The position numbers were made by a program, and so were the translations under genes. A stretch of 64,000 nt of DNA from a virus, in the IMG/VR virus record IMGVR_UViG_3300028025_006304, positions 54,603 to 118,602 of that record; one strand, given 5' to 3'. Below, one piece after another: positions 9,307 to 20,900 of this stretch (the stretch's first letter is position 1; each line of letters opens with the position of its first letter). The notes beneath the pieces were generated by a model that saw only the letters and a list, made by a program, of their open reading frames with translations, made no database searches and was not told where the DNA came from.

Positions 9307-9960
9307 TTATTGTTTTGTAATAGTTACTGGGATTGTAATACGAGCACCTGAATCTCTACCTACTACTGTTAAAGTGGCTTGTAAGATTGAATTTGAACCA
9401 AATAATGTATTTACAGTAGTTGCGGTTAAGTTAATTGTGGTACCAATTACTGTTTTAGATACGTTAGTACCAACTGTTGTAGTTGAATTAAGAGCTATTG
9501 CATCTGGGGTGTTGATACCTACACCATTGAATTGGCTAAGTGTTCTAACATCTGAGATAGTGGCTGTGTAGCCTGAGGTCTCATAAGTTGAATTACCACC
9601 TAGGTAATTTAGGGTTTGAGGAGTGATTGCTAATGAAGCCCCTTGTTTAAGAGTGATTGCAGCATATCCTAGATCAAGTACTGGCATTTTAGAGGTTCCA
9701 CGAGGTAGTGTAGTTAACACATACTTCATTTCTTGAGTTACAAGAGGGAATGCTTCTAGAAGAGGCATGTTTTCAATTGCTTGACCATAATAAGCTGAAC
9801 CTGAAGGGTTAGTTGGATTATAAAGTGTATAATCGATTTCATCATCAGATAAAGCAAATTGAGTAATACGGAATGAACCGTCGTTTTTAGCAAGTAACTC
9901 TCTACCTACATCTGTTAAGATAGCATCTACTGTTACTACTGCGTTATTTAAATATCCCAT
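9307..9960 (-). CDS. Structural protein of the tail module
   Basis: 217 residues without cysteine. The N-terminus contains AILTDVGRELLAKNDGSFRITQFALSDDE (quoted in two parts: AILTDVGRELLAKNDG and SFRITQFALSDDE), typical of a conserved tail or fibre-assembly family in large phages. The C-terminal third is an Ig-like Thr/Val-rich beta domain (residues about 165-217). It is the first gene after a late-type motif, heading the sub-operon for the small fibres. Confidence 0.6.
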   Translation of the reverse strand: MGYLNNAVVTVDAILTDVGRELLAKNDGSFRITQFALSDDEIDYTLYNPTNPSGSAYYGQAIENMPLLEAFPLVTQEMKYVLTTLPRGTSKMPVLDLGYAAITLKQGASLAITPQTLNYLGGNSTYETSGYTATISDVRTLSQFNGVGINTPDAIALNSTTTVGTNVSKTVIGTTINLTATTVNTLFGSNSILQATLTVVGRDSGARITIPVTITKQ

Positions 9961-9986
9961 TGTTGTTTAAAGTCTAGGTTTTGTTA

Positions 9987-9994
9987 TAAATATA
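9987..9994 (-). promoter_or_regulatory. Late-type promoter motif
   Basis: The coding strand reads TTTGTATATTTATAAC, 27 nt before the ATG at 9960. It shares TATATTTA with the small-gene promoters but has no TTTG box 20 nt upstream. It sits in the only sizeable gap (64 nt) of the fibre module. Confidence 0.5.
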
Positions 9995-10024
9995 CAAAAA
10001 GAAAAAATTAGTGGCACGTTTAAA

Positions 10025-13000
10025 TTAGAAAGAACCATTTAATAAAACTCGTTTCCAACCCCCAGAAGCGGTTTTAACATATAAATAATCTTCATCCCAA
10101 GTTATCTGTCCTTGGTAACCACTACTATCACCATTACCTGTAGGAGTGTAAGGCTCTCTAATTCTTAAACCTTCTACGGGTGCTGCTCCATTTTCAATAT
10201 CTACAACTGATCTGGGGGTATTTCCATTAAATACTGTATAACCATTAAAAGGTTCAAAATAGTTTGTTGTATCTCCAAGTACTGTAGATGAGCTAAAGTA
10301 TGGAATAGCATATTGTGAACCTGATACACTACCTCCACCTCCAGTAGCCCAAGCTATACCATTAGATGTTGATGTAAGTACTTGATTAGCACTACCTGAG
10401 CTGTTGTTTACGTCAAAAAGAGATCCACTGATTCTAGCACTTTTGATAAGATCTACACCTGTATAACTTGTGTTTCCTACTGTTAACCAGTTAGAGGAAC
10501 TTACAAACATAGCATTTCTAGAGGTTCCGGTTGTGTCTTGGAATCTTAAAGATGTACTATTTAGATTAGATCCTGTAATAGAGATAGCTCCTACTACTGT
10601 TAATGTGTGACCCGGGGTAGAGGTTCCTATACCTACTCTATTATTAACATCATCATAGGACATTGATATTGCTCCACCAAATGATCCACCATTATTATAT
10701 TGTACTTGACCGTCTGAACCACCAGGTGTTCCACCTCCTCCACTACCAGAGGCTGCTACAAAAATATCAACTATTCCTCCACCAGCATTACTAGCTATAA
10801 CTCCTGATCCTGTAAAATTAAGAGTAGTAAATGGACCTCCTATATCTGTTCCTTCATCTGTTACCTCAATAAAATATTGAGATACAGATGCAGCTAAATT
10901 AGCGAATGATGCTGTAGTTGCAAATGAGGCACTAGTTGCAAATGAAGCAGATACTGCTCTAGAAGCTGAAGTAGCAAATGAAGCGCTTATAGCTTGAGAG
11001 GCACTTGTAGCAAATGAGGCACTTATAGCATTATTAACATTATTTACAGTTAGAGGGAATGTACTTCCATCACCTTTAGTAAATGTTAAAGTAGCATTAG
11101 ATACAGAGCCGGTTACTAATAAAGAACCAGTATTAACAGATCCACCAAATGAACTAGTACTATAATATGTTAATCGTCCTGTACTTGGGTTAAAACCTAC
11201 AACATTAGGAGTAGTTATATTAGGTAATAGATTTTGAGCAAATAACCCACTACCTGATATAAAGAAATCATAAGTATTTAACCCAGCTATAGCTCCATCT
11301 GAGATATGAAATTCACTACTCCCAGATAAACGAAACATTAAAGTATCATCTATAGCTAAAACAGTTCTGTTTCCTGTTAAAGTGCCATCACTATTATAGA
11401 TGTTAAGAGCATTTGCTATTATAGATCCTGTATTAAAATAGGAAAATAACCCTGTAGTTGTATTATAACCTAATATATTAGATTGTGATGATGAAGGTAT
11501 TAAAGCATGGATATTACCTGAAACAAATAATAAAGCACTTGGTGGGGTTCCATTAAAATAAGCTGTATCATATTTCAATCCAACTTTTCCATCTCTACGG
11601 AAAGTAACCAATTGAGTACCACTTCCAAAATTACCAGACTGGAATTCAAATGCATTACCATTCCCACCAACAGTTCTTATATTATTAAAATATGTAGCTG
11701 CTATATTAGAATCAGAATCATATGTTATTCTTGTACCTTGAGTAGTTGTAGCTCCTTCTTCGGATAGTAAAAGGAATACTTCATTTTCTTGTGCTTGAGA
11801 AGTAACAGTAATACCTACATTAGAATTACCAATTCCCGTTCCTAAAACATGGAGATTACTAGCAGGAGTATTAGTCCCCATACCAATTATTCCTGATGAA
11901 CTTAAGAACAAGACAGGTTGGTTAGATGGAGAAATTGTAGCTATACTTGAGGTAAAGGATAGATTATAGCTGTTTAAATCAGCAGTTCTATTTCCTGTTA
12001 AAGAACCATCTGAGTTATAGATGTTAACATTAGAGAAAGGTAAAAGGGAAGAAGAAAAATATGTCCACTCTCCAGAGGCTGTATTGAGCCCAATTAAATG
12101 AGATTGAGCAATATTAGATATATGAGGCCCATAAATTTGCCCTGAGCTAGATATAGCTAAAGAAGCTGATGTAGTTAACCTAGGTTTAGTAAATTGAGAA
12201 TCAGCTACAAATGACCATTTATCATTTAAACTAGCTAGTCCAGCAGAAGCAGAAATTGCTAAACTTATAAATCTAGATCTAGCATAGTCACTACCTGCTA
12301 ATACATAAGAACTTATAGAAGTAGGAATAGTTATTCTTTCATCATTATTTAGGTTTACCCAAATCCCCGATGCGCTATTAGGGGTTCTACCTCCAATAAA
12401 CCCACCACCGTTAATCTCAAGTCCTCCTATTTGAGCATATGAATTATTTCTACCATTTCCTATAGGAGGTCCAACTTTTACAAATTGATTATCCCCTATT
12501 TCAGAGCTAGTTACAATTAATCCTAATACCCCGGGATTTCTTGAGTCATAACTTTGAGAGATATATAAAGTAGTATTATCATAATCATAGAATAAACTAG
12601 CAGTAGCATGCCATTCACTACCTGATTTAAAATATACTTCTTTATCTAGTCCTGGAGGATTAATCCCTACTTCAACACCAGTTGACCCAGATGTAATAGC
12701 ATAAAGTTGATCTACAAAATTTATAGCATCAACATCAGCTCTAGTAAGAGATCCAGTATAGTAAATATCAAGTTGATTACCAGTAGCACCTTGGGCTCCT
12801 GTAGGTCCAGTAGTGCCTTGAGCACCTTGAGCTCCCTGCACACCTTGAGCACCTTGAGCTCCCTGTGCACCCTGTGCTCCTTGTAAACCTTGGGCACCCT
12901 GTGCACCTGTTCCTCCTTGAGCACCTTGAGCTCCCTGTGCGCCTTGGGCTCCTGTAGCACCCTGTGCACCCTGTGCACCCTGTGCTCCTTGTAAACCTTG

Positions 13001-13918
13001 TGCACCTTGGGCTCCCTGGGCACCTGTTCCTCCTTGTGCTCCTTGTGCACCTTGAGATCCTTGAGCACCTTGTAAACCTTGTGCTCCTTGAGCACCTTGC
13101 AGACCTTGGGCACCTTGGGCTCCTTGAGCTCCTACTGCACCTTGAGCACCAGTAGCTCCTTGGGCACCCTGTGCACCTTGTAGACCTTGAGCACCTTGTG
13201 CACCTTGTAGACCTTGAGCGCCTTGAGCGCCTTGGGCACCTTGGGAACCTGTTGCACCTTGTGCTCCTGTATTACCTTGTAATCCTTGTGCTCCTTGGGC
13301 ACCTTGTGCACCTTGTGCACCCTGAGCTCCTTGTGGACCTACACTACCTCCTCCACCTGATCCAGCTCCAAAAAAATCAAAACTTATACAAACAGGAACA
13401 TCTTCTGTAAATATATCAGTTATAAAAGCTGAAGAGGAGAGTCTAGCATTATTTGAAGATGAAACAAAGTGAAATTCTCCAAATGATGTTTTATTAACAA
13501 AACCATCAAATTCAAAAATTACAAATTTACTTGCGTCAGTTTTATTAACAATAGTTAAAGATCCACTATAAACTGGGTCTGTCATTTGAAAATATGACAG
13601 CATAGGCAATCCTGCAGAACTAGTATAGTTAAAGGAAGCTGTGGTTACTAATGATGAAGTTAAACTATTTAAAGAAAAGTGGCTACTTGATGGGTTAAGT
13701 AAAGTATCAGTACTAGAAGTATACTCATATTGAATACAAAAAAACTGATTGCTTAAGGGAGTTAAAGAAGTAACCCCAAACTCATCAATAGTTAAAGCAT
13801 AATCATTCCAACCTTGATCTAAGACTGGAAGATTTTCTTTATTGAAAGCTAAACGTCTATCAATCCAAGCACCTCCATCAGTGTCAAGACGTTTATTTGC
13901 TATTCTTTGTTCAGCCAT
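10025..13918 (-). CDS. Large tail fibre with collagen-like Gly-X-Y domain
   Basis: 1297 residues. Residues 1-190 are an N-terminal attachment domain. Residues about 193-380 are a near-uninterrupted Gly-X-Y tract dominated by GAQ triplets, predicted to form a collagen-like triple helix. The rest is beta-rich Ser/Thr/Gly shaft, with recurring [13 protein letters not shown]-type segments (about 635 and 850) and SASFATSAS heptads near 985-1020. The tip ends [12 protein letters not shown]. The repeats imply a trimeric long fibre. It begins 4 nt after the 1813-residue gene's stop and is probably cotranscribed with it. Confidence 0.85.
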   Translation of the reverse strand: MAEQRIANKRLDTDGGAWIDRRLAFNKENLPVLDQGWNDYALTIDEFGVTSLTPLSNQFFCIQYEYTSSTDTLLNPSSSHFSLNSLTSSLVTTASFNYTSSAGLPMLSYFQMTDPVYSGSLTIVNKTDASKFVIFEFDGFVNKTSFGEFHFVSSSNNARLSSSAFITDIFTEDVPVCISFDFFGAGSGGGGSVGPQGAQGAQGAQGAQGAQGLQGNTGAQGATGSQGAQGAQGAQGLQGAQGAQGLQGAQGAQGATGAQGAVGAQGAQGAQGLQGAQGAQGLQGAQGSQGAQGAQGGTGAQGAQGAQGLQGAQGAQGAQGATGAQGAQGAQGAQGGTGAQGAQGLQGAQGAQGAQGAQGVQGAQGAQGTTGPTGAQGATGNQLDIYYTGSLTRADVDAINFVDQLYAITSGSTGVEVGINPPGLDKEVYFKSGSEWHATASLFYDYDNTTLYISQSYDSRNPGVLGLIVTSSEIGDNQFVKVGPPIGNGRNNSYAQIGGLEINGGGFIGGRTPNSASGIWVNLNNDERITIPTSISSYVLAGSDYARSRFISLAISASAGLASLNDKWSFVADSQFTKPRLTTSASLAISSSGQIYGPHISNIAQSHLIGLNTASGEWTYFSSSLLPFSNVNIYNSDGSLTGNRTADLNSYNLSFTSSIATISPSNQPVLFLSSSGIIGMGTNTPASNLHVLGTGIGNSNVGITVTSQAQENEVFLLLSEEGATTTQGTRITYDSDSNIAATYFNNIRTVGGNGNAFEFQSGNFGSGTQLVTFRRDGKVGLKYDTAYFNGTPPSALLFVSGNIHALIPSSSQSNILGYNTTTGLFSYFNTGSIIANALNIYNSDGTLTGNRTVLAIDDTLMFRLSGSSEFHISDGAIAGLNTYDFFISGSGLFAQNLLPNITTPNVVGFNPSTGRLTYYSTSSFGGSVNTGSLLVTGSVSNATLTFTKGDGSTFPLTVNNVNNAISASFATSASQAISASFATSASRAVSASFATSASFATTASFANLAASVSQYFIEVTDEGTDIGGPFTTLNFTGSGVIASNAGGGIVDIFVAASGSGGGGTPGGSDGQVQYNNGGSFGGAISMSYDDVNNRVGIGTSTPGHTLTVVGAISITGSNLNSTSLRFQDTTGTSRNAMFVSSSNWLTVGNTSYTGVDLIKSARISGSLFDVNNSSGSANQVLTSTSNGIAWATGGGGSVSGSQYAIPYFSSSTVLGDTTNYFEPFNGYTVFNGNTPRSVVDIENGAAPVEGLRIREPYTPTGNGDSSGYQGQITWDEDYLYVKTASGGWKRVLLNGSF
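12778..13343 (-). repeat. Collagen-like coding repeats
   Basis: About 560 nt of short repeats encoding GAQ, GLQ, GAT and GVQ triplets. At DNA level many 9-nt units (GGA/T-GCT/A-CAA) are near-identical, so slippage and length variation are expected. The frame-shifted readings seen on both strands here are artefacts of the repeats. Confidence 0.9.
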
Positions 13919-13921
13919 ATA

Positions 13922-16900
13922 TTATTGAGGAGATATTAATCCTCTTTCTTGTAAATTTTCTAATATTTGATCTATCTTACCTTCGATACGGCCTGTTAAA
14001 TATTCTGGTTTTAAAAGTCCTTCACCAGAATCTCCTGCAGGTTTATCTACATCTAGGACGATAAAAGCTGGATCATCTACATATCTTCTGATTAGGAAGA
14101 AATCGGCATTACTACCTGTTGGTGATATAACCTTATCGAGGTATAAATATAATCTGTCATCAAGGGATGCTGAAACTATAGTATAAGCGTTTGGTTCAAT
14201 TGCCTCAAATCTTATCTCATCATAAGATTGAACTGTAAACGGATAACTAATAGCATTGAAACCACTATTTTCTATACCAGAGGCGTAGTAACCATATAAG
14301 TTAGTTAACTCAAGGGATGCTGTTAGTACTGTACTAGTAACTGATCCTGTTGTCCAATAAGCAGCTGAGGCTGTTGGTACAGAAAATCCACCTTGAAGTT
14401 GTTTATTAGTAAAATAAGTATTTGTAGCTAAAATGTTTATTGTAGCTGTATCAGGATTAGGATTAATGTTATATCCGGTTGATATTACTCTAACCTGATC
14501 ATTTAAATTAAAGTTTTGAAATGAAGTAGTTAAAGTTACAGTTTTGGTACCTCCTGAGGTAAATATAGCCCCACCTGTAGTTAGGTTGGTCCAAGTAGAT
14601 CCTCCATCTGTTGATTTTTGGATCGCAAAAGTTGTTTGGAGTCTTTGAGGAGACGATACATCAGGGTCAGGAACCCATGAAGGATTTACTCTTAAATTAG
14701 CTATAAATGAAACCTCAACATCTGTATTTTGTGTAAATGTATAAATAGATGTTCCGGTATTGTATGCATTTCGATAATCGAATGATTCAGTGGGGAATGT
14801 TATTAAGGTATCAGATATAGAGGTATAAGTTTGAGTACTTGTTTTATAAGCATTAAATGCAAAATTTGTAACTCCTGTAGTACCTAACTGGATATTAAAG
14901 TTTAAAGAACTTGTATAACCATACCCGGTTACATTTCCATTCCCATCATAACTTTGGGTTTGACTGTAAAGAATAGGTTGAATGGTTTTTCCACTCTTAA
15001 ATACATTATAAGTACCATTTAATATTGAAAGTTCAGTTCCAAATATATTAGTATTAGTTAAGGCTGATACTACGTCTGTTCCTTCAGTAAAGTTTTGGTT
15101 CATAATACCTAAATTAATTCCGGATGAATCATTTATAGGTCTTATAACATTTCCATTTTCATCTATTATATAACGTAGGTTATATGTTGTTTTATCCTCA
15201 TAAATGTTACCCCATTCTGGTGCTGTTCCACCTGCCCAGTTAAAGTAAGCAAAGTATGTTCTGTTTAGATCCACAGATGGTAAACCAAGTTGTGTATTCC
15301 CTAAATCAACATTTTGGCTAATTTCTATACTATTGGCATTGCTTACAGATGCTATGTTAAAGTTATCTGTTGTGTTTTTACTACCTACATATCTTGGGTA
15401 GATATGTTTTCTCATAGTATAATTTGAATCTGGGATAGAGGCAGGAAAAGCTGTGTTAGTTATAATTTGGTTAAAATTAACAGGTACTAATTGGTTAGTA
15501 GTATAATCAACTTGTTGGATAAACTGACTTTGTCGATTTAATTCACTGTTATTAATTAAAGCATTATAATCTGAATTAGCAAATACTCTTGGTAAATAAG
15601 GCTCAACTGAGACCAGAACATCAGTAGATGAGGCCCCATTTGTAACTGTTCCTCCATCAGGAAGTAAAGTTAAAACAGCCACTTGCCCTTGATCTGCAAC
15701 ATTAACCACTTTAAACGTTCTAGGACTTGTGGTGCCCGGAACTATTAAAGTAAATTCTGACATATTAATTATTTCAACTTTGGAATATACCGCATTTTGA
15801 TCTGTATAATTAATTAAAGCATAAGTTGGACCAAATTGAGTACCTGCTGGTGTATCCAAAGGAGGTGGTGATCCTTCTTCATACCAAATATACATTTGAC
15901 CTGCAGGAGTAACATATAAAGTTAAGAAATCCCCAGATGAAACATTTCTTGAATCATATACTGTTATATCATAAAATAATGGTGTAATAGATGGATTTTT
16001 GTAAGGGTTAGCCTCGTTTAACTCACCATTTTCTACTGTTAGAGTAGAGCCTTTATACTCACCATTATAAAATTCTTCCTGAGATGAACGAGTAATATAA
16101 GCTAAACCATATGGGTTAATTACTTCTTCAATCCAACTCTGGGTTAGGAAGAAATTATTAGATGAACCACTAGCTAAATAGTATGGGTTTGTATCTAAAC
16201 TATTTAATTTATTTACTGAACCCCCAGCTCCACCCTCTATAAAACCAGTATCAATTGAACCAGAATAATCATATCTAGCCCATTCTACCTCAGGTTGTGG
16301 GTATTTGTTTCTTTCAAGCAAGTGTTGTTTTACAACTACTCCTGAAGCTAAAGATGATCTAGCAGGGGTAAAGTCCTTAACCATTTTAAACAACGAATTA
16401 TCAAAAAACTTGATAAGACGAACATAATCGTTTAGATCATAGTTGTTAATATACTTTTGAAAATAAGCATTTCTTAAAGCATCCAAATCAGGATACGATT
16501 CAGCCTCAGTAAAACGTTGTCTTGGATCACCAATATAGTCTCCCATGTTAAAGAAACCTAACTGAGCCATGATATCATCATTGATCTCGTTTTGAGGGGA
16601 GAATGCTACCTCAGTATATGCTAAGTTTTCTGTGTAAGTGCTACCACCTGGGGGTTGTTGTTGAATTGAGCGGTATTGAGATAAGGTACTACCTGAAGGT
16701 AGGTTCATATCTACAACTTGTATTTTATTTGATACAATATTTTTAATACCAGCTGCTGGTTGATCTAGGTAAACTGTTTCAGTGTTTGAAGTATAATCAC
16801 CCCCTGTAACTGTAAAATTGCTATTAGAAGCAAATGATGCAGTAGCAACCCAAGAGCCTGTTACTTTAGGATGAATTGAAATAGAACCTGTATATAGCTC

Positions 16901-19363
16901 ACCTCCTAAAGATCCTCTAAATGCTAAAGCAGTTAAATTAGGATCCAATAAATCACTCTCGATTGAGTCAGGATTCATTGTATAGTCTCTAAATACTAAG
17001 TCAGTTATAACCTCAGTATAATATCTTATCTCTTGGTATAATCCTATAAATGGGCTATAAGTACCTATAGTATTTCTTGAGTCAGAGGGGAAGTATGAAG
17101 TAGTCCCACCTGTCCAGTTACTAACACTAGTATTTACAGAAGCTGAAGCTATAAATCCTATAGTAGAACCATCATCTCCATTATAAATGTTATTAGCAGC
17201 ATATAAAGTAAAATTAGCAGGATCATCATCATGATTCACTGTTACTGCTACTGACCACCAATCCTCATTAAGGAATGGTAAATAAACACTTGCTGAATCT
17301 GAACCTATTATAAGTTTTAAATTAGCATATTCGTTATAAGGATTAGCTATAGAACCACTATATGAACCTGAAGTATATCCTGAGCCTGTATATTCTAAAA
17401 CAATTTTAGCAGGGGTACCATTATCTAAACTCCAAAGAGATTGACTAAGAGCATAGTTTAGGGTTGAAGTTAAACCTGGGCTCTTGAATCTGAATTCTAG
17501 AGATTTAGCAGGTGTTACTCCCCATTTACTGTTTAAAGCCCAATCTGTTTGAATCCAACCATTAGTTTTTGTATCAAACTTATAGTTGTATCTCTGCTTG
17601 TAATAATCCCAATCGTTTGACTCATCTTTATCTTTACCACCAAATTCTGCTACTCTTAAGATAGTAGAAGGAATACCATAGGTAGTGATAAGATCTTGTA
17701 AACCAACTGTTGTACCTTTTTTCTTTAAAAGAAGTGGTAAGTTGTGGTATAATCTTTTATATGTTCCTTTTTCAATGTCCTCTAAAGGAACTGCTTGGTT
17801 AGAAGCTGAGATTGAAGTATTAACATATTCATACCCACTAGGAGTAGGTAATGAATCTGTCATATAAGGGAACGGGAATAAATCACCTGAAGGGGTAACA
17901 CCTAGTAAAGCAGTATATAGATCAGCTGAGCCAAAACTACTCTCATATATTTTTAAACCTAAATCTCTTAAAACATCAGCTACAAGATCTTTAGAAACAC
18001 CATATTGTAGACGATTATCAGCATTCCATTTTTCAGTTACATCTTGATAATAGATCCAAATGTTATCAAACATTTCACCTAACATCTCAATGAATAATTC
18101 GTATTGGGCATTAGCTGAATCTTCTCTTAAGTAAGAAGGAATAGCATTGATTAAAGCGTTGTTATTATTTTCATCATACTCACCTGCTACAACTGATTGA
18201 ATTTGAATAAAGGATATACCTGCTGCTGAGGTAGTAGTAGCATTATTATAGGGGTAAATTGAGTTAGTTTTAGGCCAAGCACCAGACCCTGAGTCATAGT
18301 ATAAGAAATAATCATAACCATCAAATGTAGTAATGATTTCATCTATTTTACTTTGCCAAATATTTTTACTATTAACTGTATAAGACCCACCAGCATTATT
18401 TGATAAACTAGCACTGTAAGTATATTCTTCAATAAGTTGAAGTTTATAATAAAAGTTCTCTAAGCGAGTTAATGCTGAAGAAAAATATATAAAATTATTG
18501 TAATCAGAATAATTTACATTTATTTCAATACCACGTTCAGCTAAAATACTATTAATTTGGTATTGTAGATTGGTTGGACCTGTAGCGTAAGTGGTTGTAG
18601 TTAAATTAGTATAATTAGCATATTCTGTTGAATTATTTATTTGGTCTTTAACATTAAGGTTTAAGTTAGGACCTTTTAAATAAGTAAAATCACTTACAGG
18701 TTGAAATAGCTCAACAATATTGATGTTATAAGCAATAGGTTCTGCTACTTGGGTAACAATCCAACACTCATCCTTTAAAATAAAATTAATAGGAAGAGGT
18801 TCATAAAGCTTAATTAAAACAGTTGGGTCACTAGGGTTAGTATTATCTAGTAAAATATTATTAGCTATTACTAACTGATTTCCTCCAAAATTAAGATAAA
18901 AGTCAAAATAAGTAAGAGTACTAGTTTGTATTTTATTAATTAAAGAACTAACTCCATTTACTACATTACTATTAATAATCTGTGTAGTATTAAGTCTCAA
19001 CTCAGTTCTATCTGAAGATATATCTTCAATATAGAATTGATTAAATATAGAGCTAGAAGCTTCATTATTTAGGAAAAGATATAAAGTATTATAGTTACCT
19101 ATATCATATCCTACTTTCTCTAAATCAGCTTGAGGATCAAGATAAACTTGTTGGTCAATAAAACTCCAACCACTAAATCCAGCTTCATTAGAATAAATTA
19201 TTTCATTATTTAAATTATAAATAAAATATGAAACATAATTTTGTAAGGGATCAAAAGTAGACTGTACTGTACTATTAGTTATAAGATTATCATCTTGAAT
19301 TGAGTAGTCCTGCAATTCAAAAAAGTTACTAGGGATATTATTTATAGTTACTGTATTAGCCAT
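13922..19363 (-). CDS. Giant structural protein (tail/baseplate), with LamG-like region
   Basis: 1813 residues. The N-terminal 430 residues are Asn/Tyr-rich. Residues about 430-560 contain a helical conserved block (LGEMFDNIWIYYQDVTEKW; VLRDLGLKIYESSFGSADLY). Residues about 650-800 look like a concanavalin/LamG-type sandwich (FRFKSPG... WWSVAVTVN). The remainder is Thr/Ser/Tyr-rich beta repeats. It is the largest gene of the window and lies between baseplate and fibre genes, so a baseplate-peripheral or fibre-anchoring role is likely. No enzymatic motif is seen. Confidence 0.7.
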   Translation of the reverse strand: MANTVTINNIPSNFFELQDYSIQDDNLITNSTVQSTFDPLQNYVSYFIYNLNNEIIYSNEAGFSGWSFIDQQVYLDPQADLEKVGYDIGNYNTLYLFLNNEASSSIFNQFYIEDISSDRTELRLNTTQIINSNVVNGVSSLINKIQTSTLTYFDFYLNFGGNQLVIANNILLDNTNPSDPTVLIKLYEPLPINFILKDECWIVTQVAEPIAYNINIVELFQPVSDFTYLKGPNLNLNVKDQINNSTEYANYTNLTTTTYATGPTNLQYQINSILAERGIEINVNYSDYNNFIYFSSALTRLENFYYKLQLIEEYTYSASLSNNAGGSYTVNSKNIWQSKIDEIITTFDGYDYFLYYDSGSGAWPKTNSIYPYNNATTTSAAGISFIQIQSVVAGEYDENNNNALINAIPSYLREDSANAQYELFIEMLGEMFDNIWIYYQDVTEKWNADNRLQYGVSKDLVADVLRDLGLKIYESSFGSADLYTALLGVTPSGDLFPFPYMTDSLPTPSGYEYVNTSISASNQAVPLEDIEKGTYKRLYHNLPLLLKKKGTTVGLQDLITTYGIPSTILRVAEFGGKDKDESNDWDYYKQRYNYKFDTKTNGWIQTDWALNSKWGVTPAKSLEFRFKSPGLTSTLNYALSQSLWSLDNGTPAKIVLEYTGSGYTSGSYSGSIANPYNEYANLKLIIGSDSASVYLPFLNEDWWSVAVTVNHDDDPANFTLYAANNIYNGDDGSTIGFIASASVNTSVSNWTGGTTSYFPSDSRNTIGTYSPFIGLYQEIRYYTEVITDLVFRDYTMNPDSIESDLLDPNLTALAFRGSLGGELYTGSISIHPKVTGSWVATASFASNSNFTVTGGDYTSNTETVYLDQPAAGIKNIVSNKIQVVDMNLPSGSTLSQYRSIQQQPPGGSTYTENLAYTEVAFSPQNEINDDIMAQLGFFNMGDYIGDPRQRFTEAESYPDLDALRNAYFQKYINNYDLNDYVRLIKFFDNSLFKMVKDFTPARSSLASGVVVKQHLLERNKYPQPEVEWARYDYSGSIDTGFIEGGAGGSVNKLNSLDTNPYYLASGSSNNFFLTQSWIEEVINPYGLAYITRSSQEEFYNGEYKGSTLTVENGELNEANPYKNPSITPLFYDITVYDSRNVSSGDFLTLYVTPAGQMYIWYEEGSPPPLDTPAGTQFGPTYALINYTDQNAVYSKVEIINMSEFTLIVPGTTSPRTFKVVNVADQGQVAVLTLLPDGGTVTNGASSTDVLVSVEPYLPRVFANSDYNALINNSELNRQSQFIQQVDYTTNQLVPVNFNQIITNTAFPASIPDSNYTMRKHIYPRYVGSKNTTDNFNIASVSNANSIEISQNVDLGNTQLGLPSVDLNRTYFAYFNWAGGTAPEWGNIYEDKTTYNLRYIIDENGNVIRPINDSSGINLGIMNQNFTEGTDVVSALTNTNIFGTELSILNGTYNVFKSGKTIQPILYSQTQSYDGNGNVTGYGYTSSLNFNIQLGTTGVTNFAFNAYKTSTQTYTSISDTLITFPTESFDYRNAYNTGTSIYTFTQNTDVEVSFIANLRVNPSWVPDPDVSSPQRLQTTFAIQKSTDGGSTWTNLTTGGAIFTSGGTKTVTLTTSFQNFNLNDQVRVISTGYNINPNPDTATINILATNTYFTNKQLQGGFSVPTASAAYWTTGSVTSTVLTASLELTNLYGYYASGIENSGFNAISYPFTVQSYDEIRFEAIEPNAYTIVSASLDDRLYLYLDKVISPTGSNADFFLIRRYVDDPAFIVLDVDKPAGDSGEGLLKPEYLTGRIEGKIDQILENLQERGLISPQ

Positions 19364-19712
19364 TAGTTGTAGTTTGAACTATAGTAAGCAATTGTTGTTG
19401 AAGTTCTAAATTTTCTTGTCTTAATTCTGTTACTTCATTAATTAAAGCCTGTATTTCATCATTTATAATATTTGAAGCGCCAATATATTCTTGACTAGTC
19501 TTAATAAGATACTCATGGGAATTTGTTTCTCCAAATTTAGGTATATCAAAAAATAACTGATTATAATAAGTAAAAAACTCATCTATTGAGGGGAGAACTG
19601 AACCTGTATTAATTGAGGTAGGTTGGACAAGTTGGTTAAATGAAGTATCAATTACCTTTTGGTATTGATTTTTATCATAAACTTGTTTTTGTAAAGTTAC
19701 CTGTTGAGCCAT
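19356..19712 (-). CDS. Small tail-module protein with C-terminal coiled coil
   Basis: 118 residues. Residues 80-112 form a Glu/Leu/Gln heptad coiled coil. It overlaps the giant structural gene by 8 nt and abuts the 394-residue gene, so it is made together with them. A structural adaptor or chaperone is plausible; the family is not recognised. Confidence 0.65.
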   Translation of the reverse strand: MAQQVTLQKQVYDKNQYQKVIDTSFNQLVQPTSINTGSVLPSIDEFFTYYNQLFFDIPKFGETNSHEYLIKTSQEYIGASNIINDEIQALINEVTELRQENLELQQQLLTIVQTTTNG

Positions 19713-20896
19713 TATCCATTAATAACTTTAAAGTTAAAATTACTGTCTATTACTTGAGTTGTTGCTCCAATAGTAGTTTGAATTAAAATTGTATAATATC
19801 TCTCAGGTTGTAAACCATTCATATAAACTGTAAAGAAACTAGAGGTAGTATCAGCACTCAACTTAGTATAAGTTGAATCAAAATCTATAACATATTCGTT
19901 TGTATCTAAATCTTTAATAGCCCAAAAAGAAGCTGTAGGTAAGTAATAATTTTCGGTATAAATTGAAGCAGTTTGAAATATAATGGGTGGATATTGAGGA
20001 CGACAATCTACTCTAAATTGTTGAACACTTGAAGAATAAAAGAATCCATTATTATTAGCTATAGAAAGATAAGCTTGTGATGTATTCAGCAATGGTACAG
20101 CTGAGGAAGTGTTATAAGTAAAGTCATTCCACTTAAAATCTATACATGGGGGATAGATTGTATGAGTGTCCATTGAGTAATATTGTAGGACAGGTTGAAT
20201 GTTTAAATTCTGGTTAAACTCTACATAATAGTTACCTGTAACATCTTCATAAGATTGTGAACCTTCCCATTTAACTAAGAAACCTTGGTTCTCTATTTTA
20301 GTATAAGGACTAAATATATTTTTTGAAGATGAATACCATGCTTTAAGGGTGCCTGATACTTCTACCTTTAAATCTTTATCAGAATGGTAAGTAAAGGTTT
20401 GTGTTTGAGATATATCTAATCCGGGTAGACTTGAGCCTGTATACCAAGTACCCCCACCTGGGGTACTACCTGAGTATGAGGCTGTAACATATGGGTTAAA
20501 GTTACTTGTATCCCAAGCTTTTCCACCATCTACTGTTTGATAAACCCAACTTGCTCCATTGGTTACTACAGGTTGGTCTAGGTATTTTCCAGTACCCATC
20601 CCCCAAGCTCCAGAGATTGGATAAACATATAAACGAGAGTCTAAGTTAATACCCTGGGCAGTAGCTATAAAACATCTTAAATCAGCACCCCATTGAGCCC
20701 CTCTTGCTAAATTATCAATAGCACCATTTAGTTGATCTTGACTAAACTTAATTAAATATCTAGCTACTTGGGCATTACTACTAATTGCAAAATTCAAATT
20801 AGAAATATCTAATATCTCATCAATACCAGTATTCATCGTTGGAAACAACGAATATATAGTAGTGTCTTTTTCTGGGAAAATTTTATATACTGCCAT
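19712..20896 (-). CDS. Structural protein with DNRLRE-like N-terminal region
   Basis: 394 residues. The opening KDTTIYSLFPTMNTGIDEIL resembles the D-x-x-I-x-x-x-x-P-x-x-N-x-G pattern of DNRLRE-type beta domains found in extracellular proteins. The C-terminal 80 residues look like an Ig/FnIII-type fold. Tight linkage (4 nt) to the gp6-like gene suggests a baseplate or fibre-network protein. The domain call is tentative. Confidence 0.6.
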   Translation of the reverse strand: MAVYKIFPEKDTTIYSLFPTMNTGIDEILDISNLNFAISSNAQVARYLIKFSQDQLNGAIDNLARGAQWGADLRCFIATAQGINLDSRLYVYPISGAWGMGTGKYLDQPVVTNGASWVYQTVDGGKAWDTSNFNPYVTASYSGSTPGGGTWYTGSSLPGLDISQTQTFTYHSDKDLKVEVSGTLKAWYSSSKNIFSPYTKIENQGFLVKWEGSQSYEDVTGNYYVEFNQNLNIQPVLQYYSMDTHTIYPPCIDFKWNDFTYNTSSAVPLLNTSQAYLSIANNNGFFYSSSVQQFRVDCRPQYPPIIFQTASIYTENYYLPTASFWAIKDLDTNEYVIDFDSTYTKLSADTTSSFFTVYMNGLQPERYYTILIQTTIGATTQVIDSNFNFKVING

Positions 20897-20900
20897 TGTC

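Noticed and set aside
12721-13410. Lys/Val/His-rich and Leu/His-rich open frames on both strands in the fibre gene
   Set aside because: They are out-of-frame readings of the Gly-X-Y repeat DNA and have no start context or composition of a protein.
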